From Pteria penguin (taxonomy: Eukaryota > Mollusca > Bivalvia > Pterioida > Pteriidae): 64,000 nucleotides of DNA. Positions 46,501-58,500 of this stretch are shown here, piece by piece; position 1 is the first letter of the stretch; the number at the start of each line of letters is the position of its first letter. The stretch lies in the NCBI GenBank assembly GCA_035048485.1, contig CM068588.1, positions 1,054,001 through 1,118,000 on the forward strand. Reading direction: 5' to 3'. The notes beneath the pieces are model-generated. The model made no database searches, had not been told where the DNA came from, and saw only the letters and a program-made list of their open reading frames with translations. Position numbers and translations under genes: made by a program.

Positions 46501-49500
46501 TCTGGTTGGATCCCATTAGTCTCTGATTGGATCCCATTAGTACATGTAGTCTCTGATTGGATCCCATTAGTACATGTAGTCTCTGATTGGATTAGTACAT
46601 GTAGTCTCTGATTGGATCCCATTAGTACATGTAGTCTCTGATTGGATCCCATTAGTACATGTAATCTCTGATTGGATCCCATTAGTACATGTAGTCTCTG
46701 ATTGGATCCCATTAGTACATGTAGTCTCTGATTGGATCAGGGAATTTTATCTGTCCTTCTGTGAAATGGAAAATCATCGTTATTGATATCTCATGAAGGG
46801 AACCTCTGTGTATCTTCAGTTTTAATGATAAGTATTTTTCGTAGGAAATCTGACATTAAGATTCATCATTGTTATTGTATTTGGCAAATTTTTAAATTTT
46901 ACAAGTCACTTTATGTAATTATATTGTTTACAGTGGGTCAATAAATCTAACAATCACTGGTACCAATCTACACATCATTGCCAACCCTCAGATTGGTGCA
47001 CGAATCAGCAATAAAGATCTTCTTCAAACATGGGTATGTATTTACATTTCATAATTTAAGGCTCAAATTCCTTTGGAACCTCGGTTACATAATTTATACA
47101 TAATAGACTCAACCTGTCGGGAGTATGTCAGTTAATTATATGCTACAAAACTTAGGTAAGTACATGTTTCTCATACACATCTTGTATTATTTTGAGGTTA
47201 TCTCTTTCTGCTTATTTCTAAATGATAAAACTTATAATTTGCTATCTTAGAACAGTGTGCCTGGGCAATGAGTGACACTTTAAGTTCAAGTCAGGATAGT
47301 GATTCATTCATGTTCTGTCTTTCCATTGAGACAGTAAAAACTGCATGAGGTCCTGAGTGTGTCACGGTAGAATTATTATGTTTGCTGACATAAAAAATCT
47401 CTCGTGGCTTCGAATGAGTCGATTTGTTAAATAAGACGTAGTTGAAATGTATTTATAATGCATGTCATCCAGATGCTGTCACTGTTTAAATGAAAAATAT
47501 TTGACCTAACAACAAAATGTGCATGTCATGCAATATCAAGTTTATTCCTAAATAAATTTATCATAAAAAGTATTTATGGAGTTGGGAATAACATAAATCA
47601 TGTATCCTATACATTGACACTTGCCATCGATGACGCCAGCTGTTTTGCCGGGTTCGATTCCCGGAATGCATGGCCAGTATGTACTATGATTGAGAGGTTG
47701 GTTACTTCCTGCTTCCATGTCCTGATATAACTGAAAAATTGTTGAAAAAGAAGTAATTAAAACACGAATCAAAGTTAATCAACCAACCCTTAAGCTTTTT
47801 TGTAATTTCAGAGTTGTAATGCCACAGCAGATGGTCGCACAATGTACTGTCCGTCTCCAGACATACTGTCGGCCATACCAGATCCCATCAACCCGGCCAA
47901 ACCAGAAATCGTGTCCATCTGGTTCCAGATGGACAACATCCAGTATCTCCGCAAGCTGTACGAGAACAAATTTAGTATTGCCCGCTTCACCTACTACCCA
48001 GATCCGGAGTTCAACAAGTTCTCCGGCAACAGTCACGTCCGGCAGTTCCTGGAAACAGAAGACTTACTAGATATATATGTTAGTACTGTAATTAGCATTG
48101 CAATAATAGGAACAGCTGTCTAGGATGATAGCATATTTTCTAACATCTTAACTATAGCTGTTAATTAAGTACCAATTATATATATATATAGATTTATATA
48201 TATAAATATGCATTCACTTTGTCATTTAGTTGCTCTAGAACTAGTGAAAAGATAGTGCAAAGAGTGGATGTATATGCCCAATGATTTTATAGACGTGTTC
48301 TTTTAAATTTTTGGATAGATTTTCTGTAAGTATTTAAAGAAGTTAAATCCTTTTCTAAGCCATGTAACTTTATATTAGACCGAACATAATATCCCAGTTT
48401 TAGTGAAGTAACACGGCAAATAGGAATCCCATTGTCCAATGTCAATCTTTCTGTCTTAATGGCAGGAGTTACACTGAATAGCAGGCAACATGTGTGGTTT
48501 TCCCCCCCCCCCCCACCCCCACCGGGTATAGCAGGGGGGCATCAAGTGTTTGCTTTGTGCATAGTTCCTTCCTTTCCTCCTTCTGTCCTTCCGTCATACA
48601 TTGGTTTTAGGATGATAACTCAAGTACTTTTCAACATATTCAAACCAAATTTGAATATATGCTTTCTAATCAAGAGAGAAAGAACCCTGTCGATTTTGGG
48701 GTCAAAATGTCAGAGGTTAAGGTCACAGCTGACAAATGTAGACTGTTATTATTGGTTTCTGGATGATTACTCAAGTACCTTTCATTATATTGAAATGAAA
48801 TCTGGATGTATATTTACTTATAAATCAGACAAAGAACCCTATTGATTTTGGGGTCAAATGGACAAATGTCAAGGTCACATCTGATAGAAAAAACAGTAAG
48901 TACATGTATTGGTTTCTGCCTTTTCATATATTTTCGTATACATCATTAATTGCTCATGAGAATTTAATCATATTTCACATATTTTACAGGTCAAATTCTT
49001 TTAATGTAATAGAGATAATTTAAATTATATCAAAAGGGAAGGGTGCCTACAGGTTTGAGGGTCAATGTCAGAAGGCAATACTACACTAATGGTAATATTT
49101 ATAGGAGTTATGGCTCATGACACTTATAATGTAGGAAAGCTTTGTTGCTGCTATGAAATAAGCACACATATGGGAGTAGCTTTGTTGCTGCTATGAATTA
49201 AGCCCACACAGGGGCATATGTTTTACAAACACTCTAGTTGTTTTGCTTTAACCTAAGCTGAAGTTTCTAATGATAATGAGGGGCAGAAGTGGTGTAGTGG
49301 TTAAACACTTGGCTTGCGGCGCCGACGATCCGGGTTCGATTCCCGGGTTGCACCACTATGTTTAAGAGGTTGGTTAACCTCCTGCTTCCATGTCGCAATA
49401 TTACTGAAATATTGTTGAAAGCGACGTAAAACACCAATCAACCAACTAACCAACTAATGATAATGAGGATGATACATGAATAATTATAGCAAAAATAAAT

Positions 49501-52500
49501 ATTGTCTATCAGTGTTTTTTATTATCAAACACAAAACATAGCAACATTAGTAAGGACAATTTCCTGCATTATGTCTGTCTGTATGTCTGTACATATGTAT
49601 TGATGAGGAACCTCAGATTTATTAGAACAAAAAGTCATCTGTGTCTCTGGTGGTAACATATTTTCTAAGATCTTAACTAGTTGTCTAATCCATTATAAAA
49701 CTGATACAAAGTCATGGATTACCTTAGGGAGAGAACATTGAATTCGGTGTGACAGATAAGGACATATATATTGTCATTGGAAACTCTGGCTGTAGTGTGA
49801 CCTTGGTCAAGGAGACAGTGGTATATTGTAAACCAATGAACCGACCAGACCCTGTCAGTGAGAATGAGCCAAGACGCAAAGTGGAGGTAAGAAAATGAAA
49901 CAGAGTTTTCATATATTATGTGGTATATAGGTAATTGCTGCAATCTATACTATGCTGATAAACAGCAAAATATTTTTAATGCCTTAGGAAAGTCAGGTGT
50001 GGTAAAATTAGGTTGTTTCTATCTGTCTGCCCATCTGTAAGTCTGTGCGACAGATTATCAACCCTTGGTCTTGCTGTCTTACAAGTATTTGTCTTATTTG
50101 GGCATTTTGGTACTGCCATGAGCATTTTGGTACTGCCATGAGCATTATTGTGTCTTACAAATGCCTTTATTTATTCATATTTGTCTTTATGCTCCTTTGA
50201 AATGTCAGGACTCCTAATCATACATTCTATGTCATTAGAAGTCGCTCGAACCAGATAGCTAACAGTTGGTACTAATGGTTTGTAAAACCGAGGGGTTCTG
50301 GGATTGAGTCGAACAAGCGGACAGTTTGTCTCTGTCTTGTTTTTTTGATGGGACGGTAAAATCTAATGATCATGATAGACACGGTACATAGATAATATTT
50401 TTGCTGATTTGGGACGTTGGTCCTTTGCCTTAATATCTCATTTGTGGTGCATTGAATCAGAGGCAGAGCAGCAGCCATTACAATGTAAGTGAAATAATTT
50501 TGGTTTTATGTAAAACAAACTGTATAAACATTTTTCTTCATACCCTTTGTATTCAAAGAATCAGTTATTATTATATTGATTACTTGTTGCTAGGTAACGG
50601 TAGGTCGATTGACCTTTGACATTGGTGAGCTGGTTTACATAGGAACTGTCAGTTCGGGAAATGTAACAATCATCGTATTGGGAGTGATCATTGCTGTGGT
50701 CGTCATAGGAATTATCTTACTTCTCATCTTGATGAAGATGAGAGGTTTGGCGTGCTTCAGTAAGAAGAATTTAGACTACGGTGTGGAATATCGTGCTGGT
50801 CAAGAAGTTCAGTTTCAAGGTTTGGACTCGGGTGGTCAACAAAGAATGTTTGATTTCCAGAATAGAGAAAATGGTGAGTGTTAATCTTAGCTATGGTACA
50901 TGTATCTACATGTAAACACTTATAAGGACTTTCTGAATCCTTTGGGTTTTGGCTGAGAGACTGAATGATTTGATATCTTGAGGTCAAGGTCATTTGAAGT
51001 ACTGTCACTGAGAAAATTTTGTTTTTATAAGCATAATCTGTGACAAACTCCTATGAATTAAAATCATAAAACATTTTGATTCTTTTTCTTTGTTTTTTTG
51101 TCAGTCTAAGAGTGAGATCTAGATCTGTAAATAGGAAAATTATGAACAATTTAATTATGAAAATCCAGGAAGAAGGAAAGAGAAATGTTTCAATTAAATG
51201 TGTCAGTCACCAGTTAAAATATTTGAATTTTATATTATTATTTAATATTATTTACAATATATGAATATTATATTACAGTTACCTTAGTGCATTATCTTAG
51301 TGATATTTAATATTATATTTTATATGAATATTATATTATCATTACCTTCGTACATAATCTTCGTGACATTTTATTTAATGACATATACCAGTATTATATT
51401 ATTGTTACCATAGTGCATATTCTTGGTAATATTTTTAAATATGACTATTATATTACCCTTACCTTAGTGGTATTTAATATGATTGCAGCATATCAGGAGC
51501 AGCGTCTGTCTGAGAGTGGAGCAAATGGTGCAGCCGGGGGGATTCCCCCGATCATGCTGGATGATGATACATTACTAGTGCTCAAAGATGCCAACTTACT
51601 AATAGAAAGGGAGTGGCTAGCACTGGGCGAAATCCTTGGCAGAGGTAAAAGACAGTTATAATGTATAGTAGGCAGGGGTTAACTTAATACAATGTAATCA
51701 ATGGAGAGTGGCTAGCTGTAGGGGAAATACTTGGCAGAGGTAAAAGACAGTCATATAGTAGGCAGGGGTTAACTTACAATGTAATCAGTGGGGAGTGGCT
51801 AGCACGGGATGCTAGTGCTCAAAGATATGCGAACTTACTAATAGAAAGGGAGTGGCTAGCACTGAGCAAAATCCTTGGCAGAGGTAAAAGACAGTTATAG
51901 TATATAGTAGGCAGGAGTTCACTTACAATGTAATCAGTGGGGAGTGGCCAGCCCTGAGCGAAATCCTTGGCAGAGGTAAAAGACAGTTAAGATATATAGT
52001 AGGCAGGGGTTCTGTAACTTACAATGTAATCAGTGGGGAGTGGCTAGCACTGGGCAAAATCCTTGGCAGAGGTAAAAGACAGTTATAACATAATAGTAGG
52101 CAGGGGTTCACTTACAATGTAATCAGTGGGGAGTGGCCAGCCCTGGGCAAAATCCTTGGCAGAGGTAAAAGAGTTATAGTATATAGTAGGCAGGGGTTCA
52201 CTTACAATGTAATCAGTGGAGAGTGGCTAGTTCTGGGCGAAATCCTTGGCAGAGGTAAAAAACAGTTATAATACATAGTAGGCAGGGGTTAACTTACAAT
52301 GTAATCAGTGGAGAGTGGCTAGCACTCGGCGAAATCCTTTGCAGAGGTAAAAGACAGTTATAATATATAGTACCAGGGGTTAACTTACAATATAATCAGT
52401 GGGGAGTAGCTAGCAAGGGGGGAAATCCTTGGCAGAGGTAATAGACATTTATATAGTAGGAAGCTCCGAGGGAAATCGTAATGGCAGAAGTAAAAGAGGG

Positions 52501-55500
52501 TTATTTAGTCATGAATTAATATATTAATCAATAGAGAGTGGCTAGCCCTGGATGTAATTCTTGGCAGGTAAAAAAATGTCATGATATCTACCTGTCCAGT
52601 AGGTTGAAAAGAAAAAACAAATCTTAAGGTTGTATCACAAAATATAATTCTTCAAAAATTTAAACATGTGTAAAATCATGTTCTGTATTTAGATAATTTG
52701 TGTAGAAACATTTACTTCTGTTATTGATAGGTCATTTTGGATGTGTGTATAAAGGCTTCGTAACCATTCCTGACACCAAAGGAGAGACGCTCGTCGCAGT
52801 CAAAACGCTTCATCGTAAGTGCAAACCCAGATTATAGTTATATACCACAGAAATTTATCGTACGAAGTCAGATGCAGGTTAATTAACTAAATTTAAATAA
52901 TTGTCTTTTTTTATTAGTTGCAAAATATCTTTTGGCTTGCAAAATAAGGCTCACAGGGATACTGAGAAGGTACATAATTGCCCGTTTGTTTTGGAAACAT
53001 TTCGTTTATAATTTCTTACAGAAAACAATCCCCGTGATATTGACATACAGCAGTTTATCGATGAGGCGTTACGCATGAAGGACTTCCATCACCCCAACGT
53101 GTTGACCTTGACTGGTATCTGCTTCGGCATGGATGAGATGCCCCTAGTTATACTGCCGTACATGAAACATGGGGACCTTCTCTCCTATATCAGGAATGAG
53201 GAAAATGTAAGGGTGTTTTATTAAGAATTTGTTTGTTGTTTTATGCAATGTGATTTTTATGCCCTTGTTTGAAAAATATAGGGGCATTTGTATTGTCAGT
53301 CTGTCTGTCTGTTTGTCTGTCTTTTTTTATGTCCATCTGATTGTCCATCCGTCTATATGTAATTCCGTCCCTCTTGAAGATAGATACAATACATTCTTTA
53401 TCTTGAACACTAAACTGACCAAAATTCAATAGTTGTGTGTGTATCTTGGACTTTCTCACATTTTGAAAGCATTCCCAGACCAAGGACTTTGGAGATTGGG
53501 TAGGGTCAGTATTTAAACATGGTGAAATTTTATACAAAAAGCTACATACAATGTCATGTTCTTTAATTAGGGCCCACATTGTGGTGCCTGTAGACAAATT
53601 TGTAGGGCATCATTGTGTTACAAACACATCTTACTCTTATAGTGGTGGTGTTTGTCAGATACATGGCATAGATATTTTGACCTATGCAACGTACCCGCCA
53701 AGGGCATGCAGTGAGGCTCTGAAGTTTTAATGTAAAAGGTAACACAGGACTTGCATGAGTATTTACAGGATTTCGGTATTTACAGGACCTCAGTATTTAC
53801 AGAACCTCGATCAGTATTACAGGTCCTCAGTATTACTGGACCTCTGTATTTACAGCTAGGACCTCAGTGTTACAGGACCTCAATATTTATAGGACCTCAG
53901 TATTTACTGTCTCATCTGATAGACAGATCACTCAGTCTGATGCATTGCTTCATAATAAAACTCTTCCCATCAATCTCTAAGTCACCCGTAGTCAAGCCAA
54001 TTCAGATAAATGTTGACCAGCTTCTACTAATAGACATCAAACCCTCGGCAGATTGTCTGAAATGCTCTTTTAAATCCCCCAAACTGATACAGACAGTGTA
54101 TGTGTTTTTCATTGTAATTTATATGTATTTAGACTGTAATTGATTTGTAACATACATACTAGCTGAATCTGTAGTGGTTAAGTACTGGACTTGCTGTGCA
54201 CACTTAATATGATGGGATTAAATGCTGTACTTGTAATGTTCCAGAGCCTGAACTGAACATCAGGTGTAATGGTTAAGTGCTTAACTTGCTGGTGCAAGCT
54301 GAAACATTGTTTAATTCCTTATAAATTGTGCCAGTATATTATAGAATTTGGTACCAATCTCTATTTCCATGTCAAGATATGACTGAAACATTGTTAAAAA
54401 CGTTATAAAAGCATTAGAAAACATTTACAATGTATTCGTATTAAAGTATTAAGAATTTTAGGGTTTTGACTGATTACGATTAATTTTCTTGTTCAGAATC
54501 CTACCATAAAGGATCTGATTATGTATGGAATCGATGTTGCCAAGGGGATGGAATATTTATCACATCTCAAGGTTGTTCATCGTGACCTTGCAGCTAGGAA
54601 CTGCATGTAAGTGTTAAAAATGTAAGGATAAGAATGGAATTATACAAAGTATTATTGGTTTATTATCTGCATGCTGAAAAATCTTTGAAAATCACCAATT
54701 ATAAAACTTGTTCAAGAAATTTAGTCATGTTTGGTGCTCTTCATTCTTATATGCTGTTATTATATATAATCAGTGGTATTTTACAAGTATTCTCTTCTTC
54801 AAAAAATATTTACCCAAAATCAAAATATATAATTTGTGTTTCAAGGGCACAGAGGTTTTTATACCCTAGTTTTTTTCTGTTTGACCTAGTGTATAGAGTT
54901 TGTATGTCTGTATTTATCTCCATCCACTCTTTAATCACACTTTCATGAATTCTGCCTCTTTTAGGCAATTTGCTGCTACCACCAAGGGAGCATTTGTGTC
55001 TTGGAAACATATGTTCAGATCTATAGAAATTGGGGAAGAGGGAATGGGGGTGCTGCCCTCCTTTTTTGGTCGATTATAAATTGATTATATATTACAATAC
55101 GAATAGAAACATGATTCAAGCCCCCACCTTCATTTTTGAAATGTTTCCTATTGTCTTGATGAAATTGTTTTATGATTTTCTTTGTGTCTTGATTGTTATA
55201 TAGTGTGACTGTCACAATAAACTAACAATAACCTAGTTAATTAGGAGTACGGTGACTTACACTGAATATTGTGACTTACACTGAGTATTGTGACTTACTC
55301 TGAGTATTGTGACTTACTCTGAGTATTGTGATTTACTCTGAGTATTGTGACTTACACTGAGTATTGTGACTTACTCTGAGTATTGTGATTTACTCTGAGT
55401 ATTGTGATTTACACAGGGTATTGTGACTTTCAGAATATTGTGACTTACACAGAATATTGTAACTTACACTGAGTATTGTGACTTACACAGAGTATGAGTA

Positions 55501-58500
55501 TTGTGACTTACACAGAGGATTGTAAGTTACTCTGATTATTGTGACTTACTCTGAGTATTGTAACTTACACTTAATATAATGACTTACACATAGTATTGTG
55601 AGTTACACTGAGTATTGTGACTTACACTTAGTATTGTGACTTACACTTAGTATTGTGACTAATACACTGAGTATTGTGACTTTCACTGAGTATTGTAACT
55701 TACACTGAGTATTATGACGACAGGTTAGATGAAGATTTCAATGTGACAGTAGCAGACTTTGGGCTGTCAAGGGATATATACGAACGAGATTATTACAGCA
55801 GCGATAACAAAAAAAGCAAACTTCCTGTGAAGTGGATGGCTCCAGAGAGTCTGGAGAAAGGAACATACAGTTCGAAGTCTGATGTGGTGAGAGATCAAAT
55901 TTGGTCAAAACTTCTGAGCAAATTAGTATTGTACTTAGTTTAATTTTAACTACAGTTATCTTTCTTTGAAGTTAATTTCAGAAAGGAGGAATTGATATTT
56001 AAAAATATATCTACTGAATCAGAGCTAGATGTTTTGTTTTGTTAATTCTTGTTTAATGATATGGTGATGGCATCTGCCTGATGCAATTCACAGAAATTTA
56101 TACTTTTGCAATGGATCCAACCAAAGCAGTGAGGGGATCTTTTATCAGACATGACGAGTTTTTACTGTCTCATATGAAATACATGACACAGATAAGCCAC
56201 AGAATTTGGACCTCTTTGTAATGTGCTAAGCACCAAACACATTGAGGTATAGGCCGGCTCAATCAGTGCTAGTTACCATGGTGATGTCTACTGGAAATCA
56301 TACTTACTCGCTCTACTGTGTTAAATTACAGTAAGCAGCAAAACGTGGACCGATTTTGATAATACGGCCATAATATTCTTTACATTATTGTGTAAACTTG
56401 CACTTTTGATTAGTCTTTTCTGCAGCTTGTGTCAAATTTGCCAGTTTGTGTATTATGTAATCTGAATCATTCTCATATTTGGTATGATTCAGATTTCATA
56501 TATTAGTAACTTAAACTGGCAACTTAAAACATTCACTATATATATAGAAAAGTCTGTGTATTGCCATCCAGTGACAAATTGGACATGAAGTAATATCAAT
56601 ATGGCCGTTTGATTAATGTTTATCCATGTATATATGTATATGATATTTGTTCCATTTGAATATGCAGTGAATCTTGCTGGCACATTAGTTAAGATAGTGC
56701 AATTTAGTCTTTAATTGTTCAAGTATGCACAGTGACACCGAGTAAGACTGAATGGCTAAAGCTCGTCCAAACTCGATCGAGACAGGATTATCCCTTGTGA
56801 TTCCAGGTCAATGTTCAGTTGACTTTCAGATTTTGTATCTAGCTATCTCCTACCTAGTGCTATTAAGCATACACATATTATATGACAGGGTTTATTATAA
56901 AGTGGTCTGTGCTTTAATCTGGTTTTCTTGAAGTTTCAGCAGGTACTCTCCCTAATTTTTTATCTCAGTTGTAGTATACATGGATGTCCTTTATCTTCTC
57001 TTGTAATGATCTCCATTTTAGTGGTCATATGGTGTAGTTCTTTGGGAGCTTATGACAAGGGGAGTGAATCCATATCCTGAAGTCGATAACTGGGACGTCC
57101 TCAGATTTATCAAGAAAAACAGACGAATGCCTCAGCCTCCATTCTGTCCAGATCACTTGTAAGTATACTTGTTGCTATGGCAACAAGAACACAAATTTTA
57201 ATTCGAATGATAGATTTTGACGGAGAGAGAACTTGATTGACTGATTGACACTGGTCTCATGCCTTAGATATAATTACAGACAGAGAGTTTTATTTGAAGC
57301 ATATTGATGGACCTCAGGTCAGAGTCACAGTCATTCTACTCTTTTAATGTTAAGCCTATGTCATCCTTCTTATCTGATGACTGGTGATTGTAGAGCTGGC
57401 TATTGACAATTTTTTTTAACTTACTGATTGGGAAGATAACTGGACTCGAGTTAAATCCAGATGTTTTATTAAAATCATATTAAATGAACAGATTTTTAAA
57501 TGTGCATTGGCACACAGCTTAAAACTATGTTACTCTTTCAAGTTGTGCAGTTAAAATTACATGTACTTGAAATTATGATCAAGAAATAACAAAAATAGCC
57601 ATTGTCCAGATATACCACACATCCAGATTTATCTTCCTGACCAGTATATCTGTCTTATTCCACCTATGTATATACAGGGCAGGAGTTGCCACAATGTTTG
57701 CCTTTAGTAATTGTAGTGTGAAACAGTAAACAAATAAAACAAAACGTTATGTGACACATCACACGTGATATGTTATGCATCCACAATCGCTGAGTTAATC
57801 ACTTTGACCCTATTCTCAATGCATCAGGTGTCAAAATGACTTGATTTAGCACATATCTGCTATTCATGTCGAGGCATTGTTGCAGTTAGTTTTTGTGAAT
57901 TTTTGTGTACTCAGTATTGGCCCAGTTGTAATTGGTTAGCACACTTGTACCGGTAAAATATGAAATCAAAATTAGCACAGTACAGTATTAGAAAGAAAGT
58001 ATTGTGTCAGACTGATAATGTATTATATGTTTAATCAAACATTTACCAATTTAGTAAACATTCAATCCTATTTCAGACTGACAAACAATTTTTTTTTCCC
58101 TCAAAATAATTGCCAGTCACATTCACAAAGAAGTTAATAACTTGAATTATGACAGAAAAATGACAGTTGATCAGTGATGGCTTACTTTTTTTGTGTATAC
58201 TCCATATCAATTCAGCCTCTACTCAAATTAACACTTGTATTGATTCAAGTTAAAAAAAATAATTGATTCTTGAACATCTCTTTACATTTCAAGTATATTT
58301 AATAGTCCACATACTAGTAATTTGAAGGCATTTGAATGATTTTTCATTTCATTTATGCCATACAAACTAAAGTTTTAGATTTGTTGTATTAAAGTTTATT
58401 GTGTATTTAGGTACAAGATGATGACGAAGTGCTGGCAGTTCAATCCCAGTGATCGCCCACCATTTTCTGAAATTGTGATAGAAATTACGGATATGATTTC

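Noticed and set aside
45130..46735. CRISPR-like array of regular repeats
   Set aside because: The repeats are head-to-tail without unique spacers and lie in a eukaryotic intron, so this is a minisatellite.
49279..49350. Functional tRNA gene
   Set aside because: A and B boxes and a T-arm are visible, but the acceptor stem does not pair and a SINE tail follows. It is a tRNA-derived SINE.
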